From Otatea glauca (lineage: Eukaryota > Streptophyta > Magnoliopsida > Poales > Poaceae), in assembly GCA_036346275.1 (NCBI GenBank), contig JAYEVK010000148.1:1-64000 (forward strand): a stretch of 64,000 bases of DNA, given 5' to 3'. Below, piece by piece: positions 11,771-23,809 of the stretch. The stretch's first letter is position 1. Every line of letters starts with the position of its first letter. A model generated the notes under the pieces. The model was given only the letters and a program-made list of their open reading frames with translations. It was not told the DNA's origin and made no database searches. A program made the translations under genes and the position numbers.

Positions 11771-12843
11771 ACTAGCGTAAATTAAAAATTCTACCGATCC
11801 CAAGAGGCCACGCAAGTAAATGATCATGGATTACATATCGTTACCACTAGACGCGAAGTGCAGTGGAAGATGTCGAAGCATATCGACGTTGCGGGTCTTA
11901 TTATGGTCGTTGAACGGTGCGATCGGTCCGAGCGATAGCCGAGCAGCAATGATCCTTTGGCTTCTGGATCGGTCCAAACAGTCATCCTTGAACAGCATCG
12001 CAATAGAGCAGTGCCTCTATCGGAATCCACACGTTCGGGGTTAGAACGCCGAGCGCCGGGGTGCTAGCACCGTACACATGACAGAGATGGTGGAGGACGG
12101 CTAGGATTTCGATGGTGGTGCAACTCTTACATATAACTTCTACCTCAAATCCTAAGCCTACGTCTCCTTTTTATAGCCTTCGGTGGCGCCCAACCCTTGT
12201 GCCCAATATGAGTCTATATTAAATTCGGCCCATTAGAATGGATCCAATCTGAACTCTGATAACTGATTGTAACCATTCCAAACCCCTTAAGTGTGTGACC
12301 CTATAGGTTCATGTATATTTGGACACGACTCGGAAACATCTTTCCGACCGATAATCAATAGCGGTCCCCTATAGTACATATCGATTCCTAAATATTCATA
12401 AAGCATCGGAAGAACTTACTATAGTGTGATAATATCATGCTCCCTTTGCCTCACGATATCAGATCGAACTCAAGGTGAGAGTCATGTCATCCTATAACAG
12501 CTCGATCCATTCACTCATATCGTAGTGGATTAATTTATCAAGATTGACTCTCAATCACATTCAGTATGGCTTTGCACTTTCTTAATCCATCTACCTCAAA
12601 GGGTCCAAAGATATCTCTCCGTTATGTACAAGGGGCAAATTCCATCTTGATCATTCATGTACCTCAACATGTTTCATGGTAAACCCAAAAACTACCTGGT
12701 TAAAGAGTAGCGTTTGGTAGCTCCTAAGTAAACCATTACGTATCTAGGAAACCAATAACGATCTCAAGTCTAAGGATTATATATATACTATGTATGAGAC
12801 CAACTGAAGACTGTAAAGTCGAGGATGCTGACTAGAGGGGGGG
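11771..12843 (-). mobile_element. Copia LTR / leader-like DNA
   Basis: This is non-coding DNA upstream of the copia gag. On the minus strand it has a clear TATA box (CTATAAAAAGG, near 12164-12175) followed by a ~400-bp leader, as in a copia LTR. The right-hand end (12800-12843, CTAGAGGGGGGG) continues, after removal of the inserted Tat element, into the GGTGAATAGGCGG at 24466. LTR ends and a primer site could not be fixed. I cannot say whether it is the element's own 5' LTR or a second, solo LTR. Confidence 0.45.
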
Positions 12844-13501
12844 TGTTGGTGTCAAAATCTTGATGTAGGGTTTCTGACAGTAGCACACCAGACGAACACC
12901 GGGTTCAGAGCGTGCCAGTCGATTTGACCTGTAACCGACAAGGTAAAATATAAAATTTACTCAAAAGCCGATCGTAACGATTAATCGGCTTAGACTCAAT
13001 CAGCTTGAAGCCGATTAAGATCAAAGTAACAGGGTAAGTCTAACTAGCCGATTAAGGCAAATCAGAGGATAAAGGTAGATCGATTCTGAAGAAGGCGATG
13101 CACAACAAAATCAGAACAAATCAAACCTGGGGGTGTAATTGACGAAGATCAACAATCGGCGATGCGCAACTTTATTGATCAAAATCGATTACAAAGGAAG
13201 ATCTAAATTACAGAGGCTACTCCTAGTCGACAGGAAAACTAGAAAAAGTAAAAGCTGGTTGATTGTATTGTGTTGTTGTTTCGCAGCTTGCTCGGTCCTT
13301 CTTTTATACCCTTCGGCCGATCGTGTCCGACTACAACACGTTTCAAGTTTTGATCCGTATCGGCCTTATCTCGGACAGTTATTTCCTTAAAGATCTTGTC
13401 GTTACCAAAATATCTCCAAACCTTTTCATCCTGTCCGTTAATTCCGTATCTTTGACTTTATTGCCGATTTTGACCAGACTTGCCAAATTTTGGTGCAAAC
13501 A
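12844..13501 (-). repeat. 3' LTR of the Tat element (left copy)
   Basis: The plus-strand copy starts TGTTGGTGTC and ends GGTGCAAACA, so on the element's strand it runs TGTTTGCACC to GACACCAACA. It is 658 bp, against 653 bp for the right copy. The halves at 13140-13501 and 24100-24462 are almost identical, while the outer halves differ by several short indels and substitutions. Confidence 0.9.
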
Positions 13502-13516
13502 TATGCCCCCCATTTT
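13502..13516 (-). other. Polypurine tract of the Tat element
   Basis: On the minus strand the sequence AAAAATGGGGGCATA lies directly against the 3' LTR start TGTTTGCACC. A purine run at this place primes plus-strand DNA synthesis in LTR elements, and it fixes the element's orientation as minus. Confidence 0.75.
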
Positions 13517-13700
13517 TGAGAGATGACTTGTCATCTGTCAAAAATCGCAATTTTATCAGCCTTTTCAATCGGCTAACTATTGAACTTCGCTCAATAACTG
13601 CTACTTTATTCGCACCGTAATTCTTTGACATGCGGGTAGTGCGTTTTAACTACTCGCGCCTTTTGAGATTCACTTCCCGCCGCTTCAAATTTTCACCACG

Positions 13701-13711
13701 CTATAAAATGC
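13701..13711 (+). promoter_or_regulatory. TATA box of the antisense PMD gene
   Basis: CTATAAAATGC lies ~130 bp upstream of the ATG at 13837 and outside the LTR, in the right place to be a core promoter for the plus-strand gene. It is followed by a pyrimidine-rich leader ending in GGCTGCAATGG. Confidence 0.6.
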
Positions 13712-13836
13712 GGCCCCCACTTCAGTCATTCTTCACGCGCACAAGCTCTCGATTTGTCAGCAATCGGCTTAAGCTTCCTATTTGAAGTACTTCCGAGGCA
13801 ATCCTTTGGCTCATCCATCTTTCTTCATCGGCTGCA

Positions 13837-16729
13837 ATGGACCCTAGCCAGGTACTTATTCCGATCCCGCACAGCAATGACCAATACTTTTTGGGTCCAT
13901 TGGGAAATTTAGATGTCCATACCGTAACAAACCAAGAAGTCCCTCGTTTACCTCTGTCGGCTGCTGGTCACAACATAGAGGGTTGGAACAAAAGTTTCAG
14001 AGCCTGGCCGACAGCTCTCAAAGGATGGAGGAATTGGTTTATCAGGATAGCAGCCCAAAAGAGAGCTGAATGGGAGAGAATGGGCATAGCCGAGTGTATT
14101 CCACTTTCTTTAGCTGACCCAGAAGCCAACGAGCCCTTGGTGGCCACGGCCTGTTATTTTTGGTCGGACTGTTTTAATGCCTTCTTGTTCCGTACCGGCC
14201 CCATCGGCCCAACTCTTTTAGATGTTGCTCAATTATGCTGTCTTCGACCAAATGGAGAACAAGTATCGGCTTTTAGCGGAAAACCAAAATATAAACTTAT
14301 CCGATCTAAGGGGGAAGGTTGGGCCAAATATATTGGAGATAATAACAAGATTAATGGCCCAGTATCGGACGAAGAGCATGTCGCCTTTCTGAATCTTTGG
14401 CTAGACCGTTTTTTGTTCTGTGGAGCGTCTCTTGGACCAACTCAGGTTTATCAAGTGATAGCAGAGGAACTTGTTGAAGGCCGTCGGCTAGCTCTAGGAA
14501 AAATCTTCTTGGGTGCTGTGTATCAGATGCTTTACATAATAAGGAGTCGGCTTTATACTCGTTTTGGGAAATTCATCGTCGGTAATGTAGGTGGTCCGAT
14601 GTGGTTCATACAAATATGGCTATACTGCTTATTCAGTCGTCCTTTTAGTTTGGATTCAGCGATGAGACTCCTTTTCCAAGGTATGACATACCAGAGGGGG
14701 CACCTATCCAATTTAGAGAATGCCGATCTTTTGATGAGAGGTTTATGATGTGCTCCAGTAATGAGACAAGGATTTCTCCCGATAGCTGCAGAAGATTCTT
14801 GTCTTTCTTTTTGCAATTGGATACCGAAGATTTCAAGCAACAAGACTTCTTCAGTTATGGTGCTACAGCCGATTTTTCTTGGCCTTCATTTCTTCACCTG
14901 GAAGCCGATAGTTCTTTGATGCCTCAGGAGACTTTGGATTTATATAGAATTTTCATTTCACCGTGCATTTTCCATGTCGGCCTTCATACTAGGAATCGAA
15001 CATTCCAACCTTCATACGAGTTTTACCATCCTTCAGTTTATGCAAGACAGCTTGGTTTCGGCTAGGTAATTCCAAGTTTGCCGCTTCTAGATCGGCTTCA
15101 ACCTAGAGCCAGGGTTCACAATGCCACATCAGCGAGGTTAGTTTTGGAATTAGCCGATGAGCTTCATCTTCGCAGTCTCCCCCACTTCCATCTGAACGCT
15201 CGCCGAGCAGGAGGTTTCACAACATGGTGGTCGGCTATTGCTGAGTGCCTGTGCATGGAGAAGACTCTGTCGCTTATAATCAAGGAATTCTTTCCAAATC
15301 TGCCAGAGCCATCCTTAGTGTCTAACAGCGATTCTAGCAGTGATGCCAGCTCATCGGGTTACACTAACACGAGTTTAGTAGATAAGGTATCGGCTTGAAT
15401 AATCTTGTCTTGCACATCGGTCTTTCACCAGATGCATTTTCTAATCACTTTTTACTACGCGTATTGCAGGCTAAGGATGTCGGCAAAAAGCCCATCTCCG
15501 TCATTCGAAATGGCCAAGGCAAAAGGTCACATCAATTGGTCGCTTGACGGGTTATACCTCCAGTACTCTAGGGTCCACAGTCCATCTTTATCGGACATTG
15601 AGAAAAACAACCAAGTAAGTATAAACACAATCGACTAATACTATCTTTTTGACCGAACTAACCTTTAGTCGATCTTTATTTTCAGAAAAGAAGAAGACAA
15701 AGTACACCAAGGCTCCAGCGAAAAAAGGACCCAAGCCTCAGGAGCAAAACGGCGAGAGTTCGTCACATGCGTCGGCCACTGACAAGGTAGATTTTATACT
15801 TCTTTGCTAACATGTCCTTCAGTATGTCGGCTTACCTTGCATTTCTTATTTCAGCCGACGCAATCGGTTCAAGCCGCGAAGACTCTGGCTGATCTTTCGA
15901 AAATTTCTTCTACACCGCTCTCCTCGCCACGGCCGATGTCAACTGCTCCAATCGCTGACCTGCCGGAGCTCTCCGACCCGACAAATCTGTTGGGTTTCTC
16001 TTTGGCCGATCTTGATGACCCAGAGATCATGGCCGCCGATGATTATGATGCAGAAATTAGGAGGATCCTTGAAGTGTCCAAAGAGGCATCGGCTGCCGTC
16101 ACTTCTACTCCGGGCATTAAGGAGCGTCTTGATAAGTTTTTTGATTTAGTGATGCGGCCCCAATCGGAGATCTTAGCTAATAATCAACCAATCAGAGATG
16201 CAATGGCTGCTGTTGAAGCCGACCTTCCTCCGGAAGCAATGCAAGCCCTCCTCAACGTGTGCCACTTGGATGATAGAAAGACTGAAGTGGAGGCGGCACA
16301 AGACCGATTCGACGTCGTGAAGCTCAAGAAGTCGATCAGAAGCTCTTGGACGAATTGGTCGCTGACGCTAGAGCAAAAAAACGTAAGTTTGATACCGGTG
16401 CTCAGCAGCTTAAGTCGACCAAAGAGTCCCTTTCCAAGTTAGAAAAAACAAAGAAACTTCTTTTGGAAGAGTTGGCCAAGCTTAAAAAGCAAATCGGAGA
16501 AGGCCAACAGATCTTGGAGAAAACTGCTTTGGAGATGAAAGAGCAAAAGCTTAGCATTGCCGCGGCCGTTGACAGTGTGACTAAGCAATCGGTCAAGGTA
16601 AAGCCAGTGCCCGGGAACGCCAAGGATGATGATCGCCTTCTTAATGAAATCCAAGAGACCATCGCAAAAGCAGCGGGTGCTCTATCGGCTCTGGGCGCGA
16701 CTCTCCCCGGATCGGGCATTCAGTATTAG
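13837..16729 (+). pseudogene. Antisense plant-mobile-domain (PMD) gene with introns, inside the Tat element
   Basis: The first exon starts at the ATG at 13837. Its N-terminal ~240 aa resemble the plant mobile domain (PF10536 type): the W-W-R-A-W segment WRNWFIRIAAQKRAEWERMG and the GPTLLDVAQLC core. A one-base frameshift near 14650 and an in-frame TAG at 15063-15065 (where Q is expected) break the frame. Further exons are visible with canonical borders: donor AAG/GTATCG near 15387, acceptor at 15469, donor CAA/GTAAGT near 15615, acceptor near 15685, donor AAG/GTAGAT near 15787 and acceptor near 15854. The last part has a frameshift near 16320 and then a Lys/Glu-rich coiled coil (16350-16620), ending at 16729. 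PMD proteins are host or transposon-related factors of incompletely known role. Antisense extra ORFs are known in Tat-lineage elements such as maize Grande. Confidence 0.75.
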
Positions 16730-16986
16730 CTTCTTGAGATGTAAAGCTATATTGGCCGCTTTTTTCAGAAACACTTGCTTGAACACTTTGTAATTTTTGC
16801 GTTCTGAATACTCTGTAACTTTTGCTATGTTTATAATCGGCTGTTTAACCGATTTTCATCTTGCTTACTAGTAGTTGTAACTTCTGAGTTTGCAATCCTT
16901 TCAGCCGATTAACAGCATCGTGTTAATCTTCTGAACGTGATCCTTAGTCGGCTAGGCTCCAATCCAAACGCTAGGATAGTACTTTT

Positions 16987-18255
16987 TCAAATATTTCCGT
17001 TAATAGCTTTAGGCAATACATATCCTTCCAACGTTTCCAGTACGTACGAATTTCCGCCGACTAGCCGATTAACTTTGTATGGTCCTTCCCACGTAGGTGA
17101 CCATTTTCCGAATCGGTTATCTTTCGATCCAACAGGTAATATTGTTTTCCATACTAAATCGGCTTGATCGAAAGATTTAGGCACGACCTTTTTATTGTAT
17201 GCTTTTGCCACCCTAATTTTATTCTTCTTAAGCCGATCAAGCGTAGACAAACGTAATTCTGCCAATTCATCCAAATTGTCGATCATCAAATTGTTATAAT
17301 CTTGAGCCGACAAACCGTTCTGTCTGGCTACTCGTATGGATTCAATGTTGATCTCCACGGGTAGAACGGCTTCTTGACCATACACCAGCTGGTAAGGTGA
17401 AAGTTTTGTTGCTCCGTGATAAGCTAGCCGATACGCCCAAAGCGACTCCGATAGAGTCAAATGCTAATTCCTTGGTTTTTCATCGATTTTTCTTTTGATT
17501 AGTTTAATCAGCGTTTTATTGGATGACTCGGCTTGTCCGTTAGCCTGAGCGTAGTATGGGGATGAATTCAATAGTTTAATCCCCAGACTTGTTGCGTAAG
17601 CCTAAAACTCATTGGACATAAAAACCGTGCCTTGATCGGTTGTAATTGTTTGCGGTATTCCAAACCGATGAACAATATGTTCATTAACAAAACCGATGGC
17701 TTGAACGCTGGTTACTTTCTCAAGTGGTATAGCTTCGACCCACTTTGAGAAATAATCAGTTGCGGCCAAAATAAACTTGTGGCTTTTACTCGATGCAGGA
17801 AATATTTGGCCGATTATATCTATTCCCCAACCTCTAAACGGCCACGGCTTAATAATTGGGTACAAAGCCGATGCTGGTGCTAATTGTACATTGCCAAATT
17901 TCTGGCAAGTTTGACAACCTTTGTAGTATTTAAAACAATCTTCTAACATTGTCGGCCAAAAGTAACCTGTCCGTCTAAGCATCCATTTCATCTTATGGGC
18001 CGATTGATGAGAACCGCAAATGCCTTCATGTACTTCACCCATTGCCACTCGCGCTTCTTCGGTCCCAAGACATCTTAATAGCAATCCTTCCATCGTCCGA
18101 TAGTACAACGTATCGTCCATAACAATGTACTTCAAAGCTTGTTGCCTAATTTTGCGTTCTATCGGCTTAGATGGATTGATCAGGTATTTCTTTATCTTCG
18201 TCCTCCAATCCGCGACATCCACACACATGACGGCTTTATCTATTAGCTCAGTCAC
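16987..18255 (-). pseudogene. Tat element integrase
   Basis: The minus strand encodes the zinc-binding N-terminus (HEGICGSHQSAH ... CQTC near 17910-18020). The catalytic core follows, with first Asp in WGIDIIGQI and second Asp in TTDQGTVF near 17620. After a stop near 17605 the core continues in QANGQAESSNKT, which supplies the catalytic Glu, near 17520-17560. The C-terminal part (17460-16987) includes WAYRLAYHGATKLSPYQLVYG. The integrase would insert element DNA into the genome. At least two in-frame stops interrupt it. Confidence 0.85.
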
Positions 18256-18261
18256 TTGATA

Positions 18262-19159
18262 TCAGTCGAGGTCTTTGTACCCTGATGCCTGTTGAGCCAA
18301 GGCATTAGCTCTATCGTTCAACTCTCTAGGGACGTGACCGATAGAAAATGACGTAAACGAGCCGATGATCTCTATGCATTGCTCCAAGTATTTTAGCAGT
18401 ATCTCGTCTCGACATTGGTATTCTCCCTTGATTTGCTGTATAATTAGCACAGAATCCCCGTTTGCCTCAACCGTACTTGCTCCGATATTTTCCAATAACT
18501 GCAAACCTTTGAGCAATGCTTCATACTCTGCCTAATTATTTGAGCATCGGCTATTTAGCCAAAATGCGAACTCGAAGTTATGCCCTTTAGGTGATATGAG
18601 CACTATACCGATTCCATCGCCTTCTCGCACGGACCGTCAAAAACAATTGCCAAGGGGCAACGGATACCAAATCAGCAGTAGTATCATGTCCCGTTATAAA
18701 ATCGGCTAATACCTGCCCTTTGACTGCTTTGGCCGATTCATAGGACAGGTCGAACTCAACCAAGGCATAAGCCCATTTGCCAAGTCGACCTCGCAGGATT
18801 GGAGCTGACAACATATATTTTATAACATCGGCTTTACAGATTACTTTACAAGCCGATGCTAAAATGTAATGTCTTAGCTTTGTACATGAAGACAAGCATA
18901 ATTTTTCAATGAAAGGGTACCTGACTTCAGCATCAAGAAGGCGCCGGCTTAAATAAAAGATAACCCTTTCCTTTCCATCAACTTCCTGTGCTAAAACAGA
19001 CCCAATAGTCTCCTTCTCAGCCGATATATATAACTTGAATGGAATCCCCTTTTGTGGCGCGGCCAAAACCGGAGGATTAGCTAAATATTTCTTCACGTCG
19101 TCGAAAGCCTTTTGCTGATCGGCTCCCCATACAAACTCTTGATTATCCTTCGGTTTCAA
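18262..19159 (-). pseudogene. Tat element RNase H pair (RT-linked RNase H and archaeal-type RNase H)
   Basis: The frame 19159-18587 carries the RT connection and first RNase H (FVWGADQQKAFDDVKKYL, VLAQEVDGKERVIFYLSRRL, LADFITGHD). A second RNase H follows at about 18590-18262 with EALLKGLQLLENIGAS, VEANGDSVLIIQQIKGEYQ and HVPRELNDRANALAQQASG. The duplicate, archaeal-type domain identifies the Tat clade. A frame break near 18590 and a stop near 18535 separate the two. RNase H removes the RNA strand during reverse transcription. Confidence 0.85.
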
Positions 19160-19981
19160 CGATGGGGTAAATGCGCGGATTCGTCCAAAAGATTCGAGAT
19201 GAACCTTCGAGATAATTAATTTTGCCGATCAACTCGTAACTCATTTTTGCACGTCGGGGCATTGTATCGACTATGGCTTTGAACCTTGTTTGATTGACTT
19301 CAATACCCCTCTCATGCACCATAAAACCCAAAAACTGTCCAGCCGACACGCCGAACGCACATTTGAAAGGATTCATCTTCAAGCCATGCAATCTTATGTT
19401 CTGGAAAACTCTTTCCAGATCGGCCAAATGCTGCAAGTCGTCTGCAGATTTTACCACGACATCATCAATGTATAGCCGATTAAATCGTGAAAAATCAGAT
19501 TCATGGCTCGCTGATATGTTGCTCCAGCGTTCTTTAATCCGAAGGTCATAACCGTCCATTTGAATAAACCTATTGCACCAGGACATCTGAAAGCTGTTTT
19601 TGGTATATCGGCTTCTGCCATGAATATCTGATTGTATCCGGTATTCCCGTCCAGGAAACTTATGATCTTATTTCCCGACGCAGCATCGATAAGCATATCG
19701 GCTATAGGCATCGGGTATTCATCTTTTGGTGTCGCTTTGTTCAAATGTCTAAAGTCGACACATACTCGCAGTTTTTCGTTTTTCTTCATAACTGGAACAA
19801 TGTTAGAAACCCACTCCGCATATCGACAAGGTCTTATAAATTTAGCCTCCAACAATCGCTCTATCTCTTCTTTTATGACTTTATACAGAGCCGGATTAAA
19901 ACGCCTAGGATACTGTTTAAACGGCCTATAACCTTGTTTAATGGGTAGCCGATGTTCCAATTGTCGGCTTAAACCAGGCAT
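19143..19981 (-). pseudogene. Tat element reverse transcriptase
   Basis: From 19981 the frame encodes the fingers/palm region: GYRPFKQYPRRFNPALY, IVPVMKKNEKLRVCVDFRHL and the ATPKDEYPMPIADMLID block, then FLDGNTGYNQI. A frameshift near 19480 moves to the next frame, which holds the catalytic YIDDVVVKS (near 19450-19470) and the GFMVHERGIEVN thumb segment. The enzyme copies element RNA into DNA. Apart from the frameshift the domain is well preserved. Confidence 0.9.
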
Positions 19982-20055
19982 TTCGTAATATTCCCAAGCA
20001 AAGCAATCTTTATATTTTCTAAGAATTTCGATAAATTTTTCTTTATATCTTACAT

Positions 20056-20755
20056 CTAAATTTCGCTAACAAAAGTTGGTCTTTTTCTATCACCACTACC
20101 TATATCAATTTCTTCAAGCAGATCGGTGGACGTAAAGCCATGACCTAACTTTTCGTCTTCTTGAAAGTCTTCTATAGCTTCATAGCTATCCGTTGTTTGC
20201 CGATAGCTTTGCATTTTATCTTGTAATGCCTTCACTGCTTTTCTTGTCCCCATCGGCGTAGCACTTCGTTTGCCCGATCAAATGTTCCTGGCTTGACACT
20301 GATCGGCATAAGTCCTGTCTTGCTTACGCAGATGAAATCACAATCTTCCAATATTTTTCCCGATATACACCCTGCTTCTTCATGTTGCCAATTCGCATCA
20401 GAACTGGCCATGGCAATGTGAGCCGATGTGTCGGCCGTGACAATTTCAACTTCTTCTCCGTTCCATTGAACAAGCGCTTGATGCATAGTTGAAGGGATAC
20501 AGCAGTTGGCGTGAATCCAATCTCTTCCCAGCAGAACGCTGTAATTTCCTTTGGCGTCAATAACAAAAAATGTGGTCGGCAAAGTTTTACTGCGACGGTT
20601 AGTTCTGTAACCATGACGCCTTTGGCTTCTGTGGGATCGCCCGTGAAGTCGTTTAAAACCATGTTAGTTTTAATCAAGTCTTCATCGGACTTACCCAATT
20701 TCTTGCAAGTCGTGTAAGGCATCAAATTTACTGTGGCTCCGCCATCTACCAGCAT
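20056..20755 (-). pseudogene. Tat element aspartic protease region
   Basis: The frame 20755-20324 begins MLVDGGATVNLMPY, the DGG(A) active-site pattern of a retroelement aspartic protease. A frame change near 20560 leads to FFVIDAKGNYSVLLGRDWIH, the conserved C-terminal protease block. A short linker to the reverse transcriptase follows (20253-20056). The protease would cut the polyprotein. Confidence 0.8.
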
Positions 20756-20875
20756 CCTTGATATCGGCTTTCTATTTATATATCCTTTAAGATATAACGG
20801 TTTTAAATGCCGATGATCATCTCTGGGTTTCTCAAAGATTGCGTTCTGGACTCCCGAACAAGATTGGGCAAAAGT

Positions 20876-23809
20876 TTATTTAGCCGATTCAGTTTTGATT
20901 TTGGATTCGGCTGGCAATGTGAACACCATGTTGATATCCATTGGTGGTGTATCATCCCTAATCATAGGAGAATCTAGATCATCTGCCGATTCAAAATCTT
21001 CTTCAGCTTGTTCTTTTTTCCTCCATTCTTTCTTGACAATTTTGACCGGACGAAGCTCATTGAAAGTTTCGTCCCTCTGTTTTTCTGCGTCAGCTTCCCG
21101 AATCTCTTGAGTCCTTAGCCTCTGAAGTCGCTGGCGTTGCGATCGGCTAAGGCCAGACGGACACCATCTAGGATTAGGCTCTACTGGTTTTCTTATCTTG
21201 CCGACGAGATTATCTTGGTCAATGTTTGACCTCCGTACTTCGACCTGGTTTGGTTCTTGCTTTGGTTCAGATATCCTTTCGTGAACATGCCTTCTGAAAC
21301 CTTCATTGGAACCCCGAATCGGCCCAGACAACCTATCTTTAGCCGATTGCCTTGGCCAATCGTCGCGGGGGTAATGTTCCATCGGGCACGTATATGGGGA
21401 TGGCAGTGCTACTCCCATTTCCCAACAAAACTGCCAAAAAGGACATCTTCTATGGGCCCTTTCCACGTTTTCGGTGTGATATAAATTATCTGACCGACGA
21501 GCAGGATATTGCGGTCGGCTATTCATCCTTTCATATTTATCCATCAGTTGTGAAAAAGTTGGTCCCGACCTTTTGGCCGATTGCTTTGATGGTGATTTTT
21601 CAGCTTTGTACCATTTACCCACCCGAGGATTACCCTTGGGTTTACTGGTCCTCGAATTTTTTCCTTCGTGATCGGCTTCTATTTGTAGTGAGCCGATCGT
21701 AATTTTTAGCGTTTGACCAGCGTATGAATTCGGCTGAATATTGACCTGCCGATCCTTCTTTGGTTCATCATGGATCGGCCTCTTCCCTTTAGCCGAGCAT
21801 TGAATCATGTTGATTGGAAATGGATCAGCATCAACTTGCATAGTCGGCTCATCAGCAAATTTTAGCCGACCGTCCTCAATAGCCGACTGAATCTGTTGAC
21901 GGAAAATATTGCAGTCATTAGTATTGTGAGAAAAAGAATGGTGCCACTTGCAATACCTGTGTTTCTTGATCTCGTCAGCCGATGGTATAATATGTCCCTC
22001 GGGTAACCGTATTATCTTTTCTTGTAATAATAGATCAAAAATACGATCACATTTGGAAACATCAAAGGCATATTTAACTTCCGACTTATTTCTAGTCGGC
22101 TTTAGCCAAGAATAGACTAAGGACTTTTTAGATCCCTTTACCCATTCAACTATATTTATTTATGCTTCATCGTCTTCTCAAGAATTACTAGGACAATATT
22201 CGACCATATTGACTTTGGCCTTGTCTTTCTCCTTATTATTATTGTTCTTGAATCTATCTTTAAACGCTTTACTATCAGGGAATCGGCTTTCTTGAGCCGA
22301 TACACGATGAAGCAAGTGACTCAGATCAGCGAACTCTTGCCCTCCAAACTTCTCCCTAAGCGGAGGAATCAACCCTTGAAACGCCAAATCAGCAAGTTGA
22401 TTATCGGGCAAAGTGACGCTAAAACATTGATTCCTAGTTTCCCTAAACCTTTTAATGTAATCAGTTACCGATTCCCCAAATTTCGATTTAACGAGTTTAG
22501 ATCGGAAATCCTAAGCTCCAAACTGCCCGAAAAGAAGTATTCGTGAAATCGGCTTTCCAAATCGTTCCATAAGTGGACCGAATTCGGAGGTAAACAGGTA
22601 AACCAGGTAAAAGCTGCTCCGGACAATGACAATGGGAACAATCTTATTTTTAGTCCATCGGACTGAGCCACTTCGCCGCATTGAGCGATAAAGCGTCCGA
22701 TGTGTTCCAACGTCGTAGTCGAATCATCACCAGAGAATTTCGCAAAGTCTGGTACTCTGAAATTATGAGGGTATGGCATACGATCTATGTAATCAGGATA
22801 CGACTTTCTATAGCCGATAACCTTTCCCTTAGGCTGTATGCCGAACTGGTCACGTAAAAAGCGGAAATCTGATCTGCCCAATTTACGTTATCGTCCATTA
22901 GCATAGCAGGCCCTTGATAATGTTGGTCATAGTTGGCAGCCTGCCCCTCGAGTGCATGCTCGGGTTGCCAATTATGCTGCATCGTCGGCACGCGACCGTA
23001 CTGATCATGCCGATTATGCTTGACTTGAGGTTCCGGCACTGGGACAAACGGTTCTGAATATGTTACTACCCTATGTGGACCTGGGTTTCTAGCATGGTGG
23101 GATCTTGAGAGAATCTCTCGGAGCCAATCGGCTGCGGAACCGATTGGGGAAAGGCATAGAACGGAGCCGATGGCGGCAGATTTATTGATGTGTCTAACTT
23201 CGCGGCATCGGTGTAGGAATGGTAATGGCTTACCCCACTTGACCGAGGATCTCTAGGCAATATTACGGTCGGCTGAGTAGGCATCATTGTAGGGGGTGAG
23301 GTTATAGCCGATGGTTTAGGATTGGCTGTTGAGCTCTGCGTATTTTGCGCTACTGAAAAAAATAGGATAATTTGGTAGAGCTTGTAATGGGTCAAGCAGA
23401 ATTCCTGATGAGGCTAACTCCTGGGCTATGGATTTAGCGCTATTTGCTATCATCGGCTTGAGCGTTGTCACAAGAGCCGATGATTGATTTATTAAGGCGT
23501 GGTGCACAGACTGATTGATCATAGCCGATAATTCGGCTTGAGCAGGCAGATATCGGTTTACCGGTTCTGTGACACCCGCATCTCCCAGGGCGTTGACCGT
23601 CGGCAGGGCGGATTTTTGAGTGACGCCACGTCTGGTTTTCTGATAACAGCTTAGCATCATCTCCTCCAACGCAGTCTTCCGCGCCTCTATTTCCTGACGT
23701 TGTTCCGCGGTCAAATCGTCCATTGTTGGGACGATTATGGCTTCGATTCGATCGATGGTGGAATTGACTTTCCGATGAAGACATTGGTCCCACCGGCGTG
23801 CTAAGAGTG
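20876..23809 (-). pseudogene. Tat element gag and gag-pol spacer
   Basis: Starting just inside the right LTR, the minus strand encodes an N-terminal region (23793-23066), the central retrotransposon gag domain (22881-22465: FRVPDFAKFSGDDSTT, SGAAFTWFTCLPP, LWNDLESRFHEYF) and its continuation after a break (22411-22178: LADLAFQGLIPPLREK). A long charged spacer of ~320 aa (21841-20876) with RWCPSGLSRSQRQRLQRLR follows. There are at least three frame breaks. Gag forms the particle in which reverse transcription occurs. Confidence 0.8.
23786..23809 (-). other. Putative primer-binding site of the Tat element
   Basis: Right after the 5' LTR (element strand), the sequence reads CACTCTTAGCACGCCGGTGG followed by GACC. 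Its position is right for a tRNA primer site, but I cannot assign the tRNA from sequence alone. It is not the initiator-Met site used by the Tekay elements here. Confidence 0.4.
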
